Of a DNA stretch of 64,000 bases, positions 1 through 8,278 are shown in pieces. Position numbers and translations under genes: made by a program. The stretch comes from VSJD01 sp041653875. Lineage in GTDB: Bacteria > Verrucomicrobiota > Kiritimatiellia > JAAZAB01. Each line of letters starts with the position of its first letter. Positions within the stretch are counted from its first letter, which is position 1. The stretch is taken from assembly GCA_041653875.1 (NCBI GenBank), contig JBAZEM010000007.1, positions 1 through 64,000 on the forward strand, given 5' to 3'. The notes beneath the pieces are model-generated. The model saw only the letters and a list, made by a program, of their open reading frames with translations, ran no database searches and had not been told where the DNA came from.

Positions 1-174
1 CCCGATCATAATCGGGGTGACGGGACACTCCAAAAGGATCATTAAAAAGTTCGGATCGGAGAGGAAAAGCACAGAGAAATGTAAATCGGAAACTATCCAA
101 TTTTAACAATTGACGGCACATCCCCAGCGTTTCTTGCCTGTCTGATTCCCTGGCTCTGGTTTCCTTTATGGCGG

Positions 175-1509
175 TTGGCGGAGAATAAACGCTGGGTCAT
201 GCGCATGGTTTATATCGGCGTATGGCTTGCGCAGATAGCCCTGTGGTTTCTGCTGGTAAAAACCTATTCCCGAGGCGCCGTGGTGGCGGTTCTGGCGGCA
301 TTGTGTTATTGGGCTTGGAAAAGCAGGCGGGACCGGACAAGGATGATCTGGTTGTCGGGTCTGATGGTTCTATTGCTGTTTTTATGGGGCACGCATGGCG
401 GTCAGCGTCTTATGAACGGCATATTTATGCCGGATGACAGCGTCGCCAACCGTTGGATTGTATGGACGGGCGGGTTGCAGATACTGGCGGACAATCCGCA
501 AGGCGTTGGCGGCGGCAATGCCGGCGAGTATTTCATGCAATGGTATCAACCGTTGTCCATGACTGCGGCATATAGAACATTAGTCAACAGTTATCTCACG
601 TGGACCGTCGAATATGGGATTATCGTATTTTGGGCGGCGGCTTTTCTATTCATGCTGGCCTGGAGAATGACAAAGGTTCCGGGTAAAGGCCTTGCAATAC
701 CTCATTCCGCGTTTATGGTGAGCATCACGGCCAGGGCATCCATAACGGCCTTTATGGTTGGCGGATTATTCAGCACAACATTTGAATGCAAAAGCCTTTG
801 GCTGATTCCCTTGGTAAGCCTGGCAATATTGATTGCAATCGGCATTCAATGCCGGCAACGCCATTCTCATGGCATGGCCCTATGGCGGGAAGCGGGGCGT
901 CACGGGTTGATTGCGGGCGGTCTCGCATTGTTACTGGCATTTTGCCTGTTGACAGCCGGATATGCCGTCAATCGGGAAGACGGCTTGAATCGTGATTTCA
1001 TCGGTAAAAAATCCGTCCTTATCCGTTCCCGGCAAGGAAGTGCCGATCGAAATGTGTTGTTTCTTGTTGATGAGAATGTGATCGGAGCGCATTACGGAAA
1101 GCTGATTCGCCGTGTATGCGCAGAACGCGGATGCAATGTGATTGCCGTCTGGGGCGAGGAGCCTATGCGCAACAGGGTCATTAATGATTGCCTTTGTCGT
1201 GTTAAAGACATTGTTGCGGCGGGTCGAACGGTTAATGAGAAATTGTTTTCAACTCTGCCCCTTAATGATCGCCGTTTGATTTTGATTGCGCCCGAGCCGC
1301 TCAAGCATGATGGGGGTCGGGTGTCCATTCTGAAAGCGGATCGGATTGCCGTTTTCCTGCCCGGACTGGAAACAGACGGCCGTGATCGCTGGTGGAAAAT
1401 GACATTTGATCCGCTCCCCGCAAACGTTCGCTTCGTTGAATTGGAAGGCATAGGACTCGATGTCTCCTGGAAATGGGACGACATTACAAAACAGATTGGT
1501 TTTCATTAA
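175..1509 (+). CDS. O-antigen ligase/polymerase-like membrane protein, apparently missing its N-terminal half
   Basis: Membrane protein of about 444 aa. Near residue 28 it carries TYSRGA, which resembles the T-x-SRG motif of the Wzy_C/O-antigen ligase family, and it has further membrane segments up to about residue 265. Family members normally have five or six membrane helices before this motif; here only one short stretch precedes it. The frame is open back to base 85 and encodes another hydrophobic segment (SPAFLACLIPWLW), but contains no ATG or GTG and a stop lies at 82-84. TTG at 175 is the only conventional upstream start; ATG at 199 or 205 is possible. The last 180 residues form a soluble alpha/beta-like domain with no visible nucleophile motif. 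Two exported hydrolases follow at once, so a shared role in surface polysaccharide is inferred. Base composition is lower in GC than the downstream core. Confidence 0.6.
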   Translation: MAENKRWVMRMVYIGVWLAQIALWFLLVKTYSRGAVVAVLAALCYWAWKSRRDRTRMIWLSGLMVLLLFLWGTHGGQRLMNGIFMPDDSVANRWIVWTGGLQILADNPQGVGGGNAGEYFMQWYQPLSMTAAYRTLVNSYLTWTVEYGIIVFWAAAFLFMLAWRMTKVPGKGLAIPHSAFMVSITARASITAFMVGGLFSTTFECKSLWLIPLVSLAILIAIGIQCRQRHSHGMALWREAGRHGLIAGGLALLLAFCLLTAGYAVNREDGLNRDFIGKKSVLIRSRQGSADRNVLFLVDENVIGAHYGKLIRRVCAERGCNVIAVWGEEPMRNRVINDCLCRVKDIVAAGRTVNEKLFSTLPLNDRRLILIAPEPLKHDGGRVSILKADRIAVFLPGLETDGRDRWWKMTFDPLPANVRFVELEGIGLDVSWKWDDITKQIGFH

Positions 1510-1516
1510 AAATAGT

Positions 1517-2356
1517 ATGAAGATGCAATGGGCGGGCTTGGCTTTTATTCTGATGGCTTGCCTCTCCCATGCAGAGGCGCCCGTATGGCTTTCCCTATAT
1601 CCCGCCCCTGGCATGACACGGGCCGATCTCTATCATGTTGAAACCGTTCGGAACCCCAAGGCTGTGCTGGTGCTTTGCCCTGGATGCAATGGCAGCGGGG
1701 AAGGGCTTGTTGCCGATCCCGTATGGCAAGCGTTCGCCAGAAAGCATAATCTGGGCTTGGTGGGACTTTTCTTCGCCTCTGAATTGAAGGATATCCATAA
1801 CGGCGAGGGGTATTATTATGCGCATAACGGATCGGGTAAGATACTGCTCGATGGCATTAATAAGTTGTTCAACCGTGATCTGCCGGTTCTGCTTTACGGA
1901 TTCTCCGGTGGGGCGCACTTCACATCGCGCTTCGTCGAGTGGAAACCGGAGCGCGTCATCACCTGGTGCGCCTATTCGGCGGGGTGGTGGGACGAGCCGG
2001 TGCCATCGGGTATCATGCCGCCCGGTATCGTCGCTTGCGGCGAGAGCGACGAGCGGCTGGGAGCGTCACTCATCTATTTCAAGCAGGGCCGTGCGGCGGG
2101 AAAACCATGGTTATGGATCGGCATTCCGAACAACGGCCATTCGCCGGATAGAAAAGTCGAATCGTTCGTAAGAGATTATTTCGAGGTTATCCTCGAAAAT
2201 CGGGGGAAACCTGATCCGACGAGAACCGGTCTCTGGGTTGACGTTGACAAGCGAAGTGCCGTCGAAATGTATGTCATTCGGCAGTATCCGTCTATCACGG
2301 GTTGGCTGCCGGATGCCAGGCTTCTTGATATCTGGCGGTCGTTGAATGGGCTGTAA
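1517..2356 (+). CDS. Exported alpha/beta hydrolase (unknown substrate)
   Basis: A 279-residue protein with a signal peptide (about residues 1-19). The alpha/beta-hydrolase fold is supported by the nucleophile elbow GFSGGA (Ser130), a plausible acid in CGESDER (Asp178) and a plausible histidine in NNGHS (His208). It starts 7 bases after the ligase-like gene and ends 2 bases before the next hydrolase, so the three are probably cotranscribed. The ATG at 1517 is chosen because it directly precedes the signal peptide; no clear Shine-Dalgarno is visible. The fold resembles esterase/depolymerase-like proteins, but the substrate cannot be told from the sequence. Confidence 0.7.
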   Translation: MKMQWAGLAFILMACLSHAEAPVWLSLYPAPGMTRADLYHVETVRNPKAVLVLCPGCNGSGEGLVADPVWQAFARKHNLGLVGLFFASELKDIHNGEGYYYAHNGSGKILLDGINKLFNRDLPVLLYGFSGGAHFTSRFVEWKPERVITWCAYSAGWWDEPVPSGIMPPGIVACGESDERLGASLIYFKQGRAAGKPWLWIGIPNNGHSPDRKVESFVRDYFEVILENRGKPDPTRTGLWVDVDKRSAVEMYVIRQYPSITGWLPDARLLDIWRSLNGL

Positions 2357-2358
2357 TC

Positions 2359-3855
2359 ATGAGAAATCCAAAGGCATACACAATAGCGCTTTGCTTGCTG
2401 GTTGCGGCCTTCACGGCCACTGGCAATACCTTGGACTTTTTCACGATCCGATCGGTCAAATTCGTTTCTAAACCGCCGCGCCAGGGATTTGCCCTTTACC
2501 AGGAAGTTGCCAAGCCGGATAAAACCAAGGCGCAGGTCTTTCTGCCGTTCCTGGAAGTAGTCGTCCAAACCAAGGAGCGGACGAGGGCGGACACCCTGTA
2601 CGCGAGGGCATACTATTACGACAAGACACGCAAGCTGATCGAAAAAACCGACAAACCTTCCCCTGGGGGGCGGCGCGCCAAGCAACCGTATTCGATGCCG
2701 GTGTTCTTCAACAAGTCAAAAGCGGAAACCCTCTATTTCGCGGTGCCGACGAATGTCCTTGCAACGCAGGACTGGCAGGTCGTGGTTGTATTTGGGGATA
2801 AGCAAGCCGCGGCGGCGGACGTGTATCCTCACAGCTTGGCCGCTTTGTTCGATTTTCCCGAGCGGCTCCAAGTGGACAAGCCCGAACGAGTCGAACGCGA
2901 GGCGGTCATCGATCCGGTGGTCGAGTATGTGGTCAAAACGCACAACGAGAAACAACCTCAGATTACACTATTTGTGCGTCCGCCCGTCGGCATGACGGAT
3001 ATCTCGGAAGCGGACGGGGTATTGGCCATGTGCCTTCTGGCCGGTAACGTGGGCGAGATCAAGCGGCGTCTTCAAGAACTGGAGAGCAAGGATGATGTTG
3101 GAAGCATCCTGCGCTTTGCGAATCAACATAAACTGGTGATCCTCTGCTGGGGCTCTCGTTCGCTCTGGAATCCCCGCGCTAGTTGGGATGAACAGAGCAA
3201 ACAAATCAACAAGCAGATGAACGAGACTTTCGACGATGTCGCGAAGGCCTGGGCCAAGGGCGTTGAAGAACTGTCCCGCAAATACGGTATGCCGGATAAA
3301 AATTTTCTCCTGTGGGGTATTTCCGGTTCGGCCCAATACGCGGCACGGCTGGCGCTGAGGCAACCGCAGTTTTTTCTGGCCATTCATATTCATGTTCCCA
3401 GTAGCTTCGATCAGCCCACACCCAAGGCAAACCAGGTTCTTTGGTGTCTGACGACAGGCGAATGCGAAAGTGGCTATCAACGTTCCCTGCGCTTTGTTTC
3501 CGCCTGTAGGGAACTCGGCTATCCGATCATTTACAAGGCTATCCCAGGTTTGGGGCACGCTGGCCATCCGCTCACCGAAAAGCTTGGGCTGGATTTCTTC
3601 GAATACGCGCTGAGTGTGCGCGAAGAGAAATCGCAGTTTGAAGCCGAGATGAGCAACCCCACCTCGAATATTAAAAGAGAGTGGCTTAAGCAACCGAACC
3701 GGCCATGGCCGGAGTCGTTCCGAAATCCGGCGTTCGTCGGCGACGTCGTGAATCAGGACATATTCCGGTTCGAGAGAGCAGATATGGTTCCAGCAAGTTT
3801 CCGGATCATGCTGCCAACCCGTGAATTGGCGGATACATGGAATAGGGAAGAATAA
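2359..3855 (+). CDS. Exported two-domain alpha/beta hydrolase (PHB-depolymerase-like fold)
   Basis: A 498-residue protein with an N-terminal signal peptide (about residues 1-22), a roughly 170-residue beta-rich N-terminal region of unknown fold, and a C-terminal alpha/beta-hydrolase domain. The nucleophile elbow is GISGSA (Ser322), with a likely histidine in GLGHAGH near residue 408. It looks like a longer relative of the preceding gene. The ATG lies 2 bases after that gene's stop, which supports an operon. No known enzyme is assigned. The pair may act on a polymer made or attached by the ligase-like protein, but this rests only on gene order. Confidence 0.65.
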   Translation: MRNPKAYTIALCLLVAAFTATGNTLDFFTIRSVKFVSKPPRQGFALYQEVAKPDKTKAQVFLPFLEVVVQTKERTRADTLYARAYYYDKTRKLIEKTDKPSPGGRRAKQPYSMPVFFNKSKAETLYFAVPTNVLATQDWQVVVVFGDKQAAAADVYPHSLAALFDFPERLQVDKPERVEREAVIDPVVEYVVKTHNEKQPQITLFVRPPVGMTDISEADGVLAMCLLAGNVGEIKRRLQELESKDDVGSILRFANQHKLVILCWGSRSLWNPRASWDEQSKQINKQMNETFDDVAKAWAKGVEELSRKYGMPDKNFLLWGISGSAQYAARLALRQPQFFLAIHIHVPSSFDQPTPKANQVLWCLTTGECESGYQRSLRFVSACRELGYPIIYKAIPGLGHAGHPLTEKLGLDFFEYALSVREEKSQFEAEMSNPTSNIKREWLKQPNRPWPESFRNPAFVGDVVNQDIFRFERADMVPASFRIMLPTRELADTWNREE

Positions 3856-3908
3856 TCATTGGGACGGCACATGGAAGACATCTTTTCATTGGTGTCCAAA
3901 ATAATATG

Positions 3909-4001
3909 CCCCTCTCCCTTGGGAGAGGGGTAGGGTGAGGGGAACGCTGAAAAATGCACACCCCTTCTCACCTCTTGCCTCTCACAAGGGAGAGGATGAG
4001 G
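3909..4001. repeat. REP-like inverted pair of hairpin repeats
   Basis: The first unit (3909-3942) begins with a 10-bp perfect stem around a TT loop (3909-3930), followed by TAGGGTGAGGGG. A diverged second unit (3961-4001) lies in the opposite orientation, so the pair looks like a bacterial REP doublet. It sits in the gap between the hydrolase cassette and murD. A terminator-like role for the upstream operon is possible, but no T-run follows. No REP-associated transposase gene is in the window. Confidence 0.6.
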
Positions 4002-4080
4002 TCTCGGCAAGCGACAACGTGAAGCTGGCGCTGTATTATCAACGATTTTATACGTTCCAAAATTATTGTTTTGGACAAGC

Positions 4081-5430
4081 ATGATGCAACTTTACCAAAC
4101 CGCCCTTGTTCTTGGCCTGGCTTCCAGCGGCGAGGCCGCCGCCCGGCTTCTGCTGGGCGAAGGCGCGCGGGTCGTTGTCATGGATCGCGGGGACTCTGAA
4201 ATCCTGCGCCGACGCGCCGGCGCTTTGCAGTCCTTGGGCGCCGAGATATGCCTGGGAGTTACGGCGCCGCCGCCGGACGATTTCGAAATCGCCGTTGTCA
4301 GTCCCGGCATTCCCGCGGTGTCCGACACGGTCAAGTCCGTCATGGATCGGGGGATTCCGGTTGTTTCGGAACTGGAACTGGGCTGGAGCCGCGCCAAGTG
4401 CCGCGTGTTGGCGATCAGCGGCTCGAATGGCAAAAGCACACTCGTTAAATTATGCGCGGAAGCGCTGGCGCAGGCCGGTCTGCGGACGGCGATTGCGGGG
4501 AATTACGGCACGCCGGTCTCCGCCGTGGTCGGCGAAGGCCGGGCCTTGGACTGGCTGGCGCTGGAAGTCAGCTCCTTTCAATTGGAGACCGTGCAGGCCT
4601 TTCGTCCCGACGTGGGGGTTTTGTTGAACGTGACGCCGAATCATCTGGACCGTCATGGGGATTTCCAAACCTACCGGCGGATAAAGTCGCGTTTGTTTGC
4701 GCGCATGACGCCGGCGGATACCGGCGTTATGAACCAAGCCATCCTGCCGGAGATTCGGGCCCTGGCCGGTTCGCCCAATCGCTGGATCGCGGCGGGCGTG
4801 GACCCCGCATCGGGCGCGAACCCGCCGCCGGGATTTTTTTATCGCCCCGGCGCCATTCACAATTCGCCTGGCCGGGAAACGGTTGACTTGCGCGGCACGC
4901 TGTTCGATAACGCGGTCATGGGCCTGACCGCCGCCGCGGCCGCCGCGGCGCTCTCGGCCTGCGGCGTCGAGGGGCGTTGCCTGGCGGAGGCCGCGCGCGC
5001 CTTTCAGCCCCTGCCGCATCGTATGCAGGATATTGGCGCCCTGCGCGGCATTCGGTTTGTGGACGATTCCAAAGCCACGAATCTGGCGGCCATGCTGGCG
5101 GCGTTGACCATGACGCGCGGCCCAATCCGGCTCATTGCCGGCGGCCTGCCCAAGCATGAATCCTACGAGCCGGCCCGGGAACTGCTGGCGGAAAAAGCGG
5201 CGAAGGTTTATCTGATCGGCCAGGCGGCCGAAGCCATGGCGGCGGCCTGGCGCACAGCGGCGCCCTGCGAAATGAGTGGCACGCTGGCGCAGGCCGTGGC
5301 GCAGGCCTGGCGGGAGGCCCGCCCGGGCGACACGATTTTGCTTTCACCCGCCTGCGCCAGCTTCGACCAGTTCCGCGGTTTTGAGGAACGCGGGGAGTGT
5401 TTTGTAAACGCATTTAAAACGCTGTCGTAA
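4081..5430 (+). CDS. murD: UDP-N-acetylmuramoylalanine--D-glutamate ligase
   Basis: Cytoplasmic peptidoglycan precursor enzyme that adds D-glutamate to UDP-MurNAc-L-Ala using ATP. Visible features are the N-terminal Rossmann-like nucleotide-binding region (VLGLASSGEAAARLL), the Mur-ligase P-loop GSNGKST near residue 115, the ELSSFQLE-like segment LEVSSFQLE, NVTPNHLDRH, and a C-terminal domain with PHRMQ and DDSKATN. The length of 449 aa is typical. The start is placed at ATG 4081; ATG 4084 and an upstream TTG (4066) are alternatives and none has a strong ribosome-binding site. In most dcw clusters murD is followed by ftsW and murG; here ftsW follows after an inserted block and murG is absent. 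Confidence 0.95.
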   Translation: MMQLYQTALVLGLASSGEAAARLLLGEGARVVVMDRGDSEILRRRAGALQSLGAEICLGVTAPPPDDFEIAVVSPGIPAVSDTVKSVMDRGIPVVSELELGWSRAKCRVLAISGSNGKSTLVKLCAEALAQAGLRTAIAGNYGTPVSAVVGEGRALDWLALEVSSFQLETVQAFRPDVGVLLNVTPNHLDRHGDFQTYRRIKSRLFARMTPADTGVMNQAILPEIRALAGSPNRWIAAGVDPASGANPPPGFFYRPGAIHNSPGRETVDLRGTLFDNAVMGLTAAAAAAALSACGVEGRCLAEAARAFQPLPHRMQDIGALRGIRFVDDSKATNLAAMLAALTMTRGPIRLIAGGLPKHESYEPARELLAEKAAKVYLIGQAAEAMAAAWRTAAPCEMSGTLAQAVAQAWREARPGDTILLSPACASFDQFRGFEERGECFVNAFKTLS

Positions 5431-5454
5431 GCGCCGTTTGGCCGCAGAAAAAAC

Positions 5455-5483
5455 TTGACAATGCCGGAGCGATGGTGGATATT
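5455..5483 (+). promoter_or_regulatory. Candidate sigma-70-type promoter upstream of the LysM gene
   Basis: TTGACA at 5455-5460 is followed after 17 bases by GATATT (5478-5483). It lies about 165 bases upstream of the LysM start, in the gap after murD. The -35 is perfect and the -10 is moderate. The palindromic element at 5523-5586 lies between this promoter and the gene, so it would be in the 5' leader. Confidence 0.4.
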
Positions 5484-5522
5484 TTTTCCAATCAATGCAA
5501 TGCATCGGAATTTCAGAACACA

Positions 5523-5586
5523 GCGGTTCTATCGAACCGCAGCTACACCCTTGGCCGAGTTCCGGCAGGCCGTTCGATAGAACGGC
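5523..5586 (+). repeat. Palindromic dispersed element, 64 bp, intergenic copy
   Basis: Both ends carry GTTCTATCGAAC-type palindromes in inverted orientation (5527-5536 region and 5572-5583). A 58-bp relative lies in frame within the M48 peptidase gene at 59154-59211 on the opposite strand. The two copies differ in length by 6 bases. Read in the frame cgg-ttc-tat from 5524, this copy encodes RFYRTAATP...QAVR-stop-NG, which parallels the translated M48 copy RFSRTATTP...EAVRENG. Confidence 0.75.
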
Positions 5587-5649
5587 ATGGTTGCCGAACC
5601 TAATTTATTTTGGACAACAGTTCGCATTGAACGCATCATAGGAGGAATA

Positions 5650-6639
5650 ATGAAAACGTCAGCTTTGTTGATTATCGTTGTCGTTATGTTGCACTGCGCC
5701 GCGCTTGGGGCTTTGTTCTTTATCCAGGGGTGCGGCACCACCGCTCGAACAGGCACGCCGCCGCCGCCGGCGACGATGGCGCCCATGCCGCCCACGACCA
5801 AGGAAGCCGTAAAATATCCTCCGACGAAACCCTTGGACAAGGCGCCGGCCGTCAAATCCGAGTCCAAGGAATTACCCAAGGCCTTGGAAACCACGGAATA
5901 TATCGTGCGCTCCGGCGACTCCATCGGGGCCATTGCCAAACAGTATGGCGTTTCCGGGAGCGAGATTGCCGAGCTGAACAAGCTCGCCGATCCGAACAAA
6001 CTGCGCGTCGGCCAGAAGCTGATGTTGCCCGGACGCCTGAAAATTAAAGCCGCGCCGGCCAAGCATTCGGCGAAGGCCAAAGCGGTCGAGACCCCGGCGG
6101 AGGCGCCGGTCGAAACGACGACGCCTGCGGCGCCGGAAGTCGCGCCTGCTTCGACTGGCGGCAAGGAGTATATTGTTCAGAAGGGCGACAGCCTTTCCCG
6201 GATTGCGAAGAAATGCGGCACGAAAATCAGCGCCTTGCGGGAAGCCAATAAACTTCAAAACGACAAACTGAAAATCGGGCAGAAGCTGGTCATTCCGGAA
6301 GTCATCGCCGCGCCGGCGACTGAAGCGCCTGTGGTTACTCCGCCTGTGGAAACGAAACCGGCGGCGCCGGCCGTGACGGCGCCTGCGCCTGCAGTCCCCG
6401 TCGCGTCGGCCGCTCCGGCGGCTCCCGCCGCGTTGGCGGCGCCGGCCGTTGCGCCCGCGCCCGCCAAACCGGTTGCCAGTTCCGGCATTACGCACATTGT
6501 TCAACAAGTCAACGGCAAGACCGAGGATCTCGATTCCATTGCCAAGCTGTATGTCGTGACCGTGGATGAAATCGTCGAGGTCAACCAGCTGGGCGCCGAT
6601 CGCGCGCTTAAAGTTGGGCAGCGCCTGAAAATTCCCTGA
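5650..6639 (+). CDS. Triple LysM-domain envelope lipoprotein
   Basis: A 329-residue exported protein. The N-terminal hydrophobic segment ends in FFIQGC, a lipobox-like sequence, so membrane anchoring by a lipidated cysteine near residue 27 is likely. Three LysM domains follow: EYIVRSGDS...VGQKLMLP, EYIVQKGDS...IGQKLVIP and THIVQQ...VGQRLKIP, separated by Ala/Pro/Thr-rich linkers. LysM domains bind the glycan of peptidoglycan. No catalytic domain is present, so it is a wall-binding or scaffold protein. ATG 5650 is chosen for the strong GGAGGA at 5641. It lies between murD and ftsW, consistent with a role in wall growth or division. Confidence 0.85.
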   Translation: MKTSALLIIVVVMLHCAALGALFFIQGCGTTARTGTPPPPATMAPMPPTTKEAVKYPPTKPLDKAPAVKSESKELPKALETTEYIVRSGDSIGAIAKQYGVSGSEIAELNKLADPNKLRVGQKLMLPGRLKIKAAPAKHSAKAKAVETPAEAPVETTTPAAPEVAPASTGGKEYIVQKGDSLSRIAKKCGTKISALREANKLQNDKLKIGQKLVIPEVIAAPATEAPVVTPPVETKPAAPAVTAPAPAVPVASAAPAAPAALAAPAVAPAPAKPVASSGITHIVQQVNGKTEDLDSIAKLYVVTVDEIVEVNQLGADRALKVGQRLKIP

Positions 6640-6689
6640 TGCCGGCCCTTTCGCGCAAGCGATATGAACCTTGTCTGGAGCGTTCTAAC

Positions 6690-6881
6690 ATGGATTCCAT
6701 TCGATATGTTTATTGGCAGGATGGCGACATGTGGCTTGGTTATCTGGAAGAATATCCGGATTATCGGACCCAGGGCGAGACCTTCGAGGAATTGCAGGAA
6801 AATCTCAAAGACATCTATGCCGATATAACAAGTAATGCGATCCCCAATGTGAAGCATGTTGGGGAATTACAACTCGCATGA
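6690..6881 (+). CDS. hicB: HicB-family antitoxin
   Basis: A 63-residue protein matching the HicB-like fold: IRYVYWQDGDMWLGYLEEY, then PDYRTQGETFEELQENLKD. HicB partially mimics an RNase H fold and neutralises HicA. The start at ATG 6690 is preferred over the in-frame ATG 6639 that overlaps the LysM stop, because the shorter form matches the family N-terminus and has GGAG 10 bases upstream. The stop overlaps the next start (ATGA), as is normal for a toxin-antitoxin pair. It carries no obvious separate DNA-binding domain. Confidence 0.85.
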   Translation: MDSIRYVYWQDGDMWLGYLEEYPDYRTQGETFEELQENLKDIYADITSNAIPNVKHVGELQLA

Positions 6882-7054
6882 AAAGAGATGACCTGATTCG
6901 GGAGATTGAAAAAACGGGCTGCGTTTTTATTCGTCATGGCGGGCGTCATGATTGGTATCGGAATCTCCAGACAGGCGTTTGTCAGCCTATCCCTCGTCAT
7001 CGTGAAATCGAAGAACATCTCGCGCGGCACATTATCAGGAAATTGAGGCAATGA
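6878..7054 (+). CDS. hicA: HicA-family mRNA interferase toxin
   Basis: A 58-residue protein translated directly from 6878. It starts MKRDDLIREIEKTGCVFIRH, continues GGRHDWYRN and has the family motif IPRHREIEEHLARHIIRKL near the end. HicA is a double-stranded RNA-binding-like RNase that cleaves mRNA; the histidine in GGRH is in the position of the usual catalytic GSH histidine. The start overlaps the hicB stop by 4 bases. The order hicB-hicA is the reverse of the classical E. coli pair but is known. Its location between murD/LysM and ftsW is unusual. Confidence 0.85.
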   Translation: MKRDDLIREIEKTGCVFIRHGGRHDWYRNLQTGVCQPIPRHREIEEHLARHIIRKLRQ

Positions 7055-7118
7055 TCGAACAATTGGGGGGCATTGCATTTTGGCGCCGTTCGATGTGTCC
7101 GGATGACCGAGACGAGTA

Positions 7119-8258
7119 ATGTGGAAAACTCCCACCGTTTTAATCCTCATCGTTTTACTCCTGCTGGCCTTGGGCATTGTTATGCTGGCCAGCACCAGCG
7201 GCATCAAGGCCGTGGCGCTTTACGACGATCCGAATTTTTTCGTCAAGCGCCAGGCGGTGTGGCTTCTGGCGGCCATGATCATGGGCGGCATAGCCTGTAA
7301 GATCGATTACCATCGCTGGCGTCCCCTGGCGCCGGTTTGTCTTGTGGCGGCGGTTACGCTCCTGGCGCTGGTGCTGGTTCCCGGCATCGGCTCCAAAATC
7401 GGCGGCAGTCGGCGCTGGTTCCATCTCGGTATCCTCAGTATTCAGCCTTCGGAGTTGGCCAAGTTTGCGCTGATCCTGGTCTTGGCATGGTGGATGGCGC
7501 GCGAGAAATGGCATGTGCGCGAGTTTTGGCGGGGCGCCGTGGCGCCGCTGGTCATGGTCGGGTTGGTGGCCGGCCTGGTTTTTGCCGAGCCTGATTTCGG
7601 CACGGCCCTGCTCTGTGGCGTGGTGGGGCTGGCGATCCTCTACGCGGGCGGCACGCGCATCGCCTATCTGGCTGTGTTCGCCGTCACTGGGTTCGGCGGG
7701 TTTGCGGCGGCCGTTATGCACAACACCGTGCGTATGCGCCGGATCATGGCTTTTTTAAATCCGGAACAGTATGCGCAGACGTATTCCTTCCAATTGATTA
7801 GCGCGATCAACGCCTTTATCCTCGGCGGTCCCCTGGGCGTGGGGCTGGGCGGCAGCATGCAAAAGCGCAACTATCTGCCGGAGGCGCACACGGATTTTAT
7901 TTTCGCCATCATCGGCGAGGAATTGGGCGCCGCGGCCACCCTGGCGGTGGTGTTGCTGTTTGGCGGGCTTTTTTTCTGCGGCTTGCGGATCAGCCTGCGG
8001 GCGCCGGATACGTTTGGGAGAATTCTGGCGTTCGGCATTACCCTGATGATCACCCTGCAGGCCATCATCAATATCGGCGTGGTCATCGGGCTGCTGCCGA
8101 CCAAGGGGTTGCCCCTGCCGTTCATCAGCGCGGGCGGCTCCAGCCTGATCATCTCCCTGCTGGAGATCGGCGTGCTGTATAATATCGCCTTGCATGCGCG
8201 CGGCCGGGCGGGGGCGGTGGAAACCCAGGCCGTCAAGGATAGTGTGCATCAATTCTGA
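7119..8258 (+). CDS. ftsW: FtsW/RodA/SpoVE-family peptidoglycan glycosyltransferase
   Basis: A 379-residue polytopic membrane protein that polymerises lipid II during septation. Family motifs are all visible: QPSELAKFA, AEPDFGTALL, YLPEAHTDFIFAIIGEELG and LLPTKGLPLPFISAGGSS. About ten membrane helices fit the length. FtsW rather than RodA is inferred from the association with murD. The start ATG 7119 gives a family-like N-terminus (PTVLILIVLLLLALGIVMLAS). murG, ftsQ and ftsZ do not follow, so the division cluster is broken up here. Confidence 0.9.
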   Translation: MWKTPTVLILIVLLLLALGIVMLASTSGIKAVALYDDPNFFVKRQAVWLLAAMIMGGIACKIDYHRWRPLAPVCLVAAVTLLALVLVPGIGSKIGGSRRWFHLGILSIQPSELAKFALILVLAWWMAREKWHVREFWRGAVAPLVMVGLVAGLVFAEPDFGTALLCGVVGLAILYAGGTRIAYLAVFAVTGFGGFAAAVMHNTVRMRRIMAFLNPEQYAQTYSFQLISAINAFILGGPLGVGLGGSMQKRNYLPEAHTDFIFAIIGEELGAAATLAVVLLFGGLFFCGLRISLRAPDTFGRILAFGITLMITLQAIINIGVVIGLLPTKGLPLPFISAGGSSLIISLLEIGVLYNIALHARGRAGAVETQAVKDSVHQF

Positions 8259-8278
8259 CATGTGGTATAGTCCGTGCC

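Noticed and set aside
2..106. Open frame reading PIIIGVTGHSKRIIKK... at the very start of the window
   Set aside because: 35 codons with no recognised domain and no start in view; it could be the tail of an upstream gene, but nothing supports it beyond being open.
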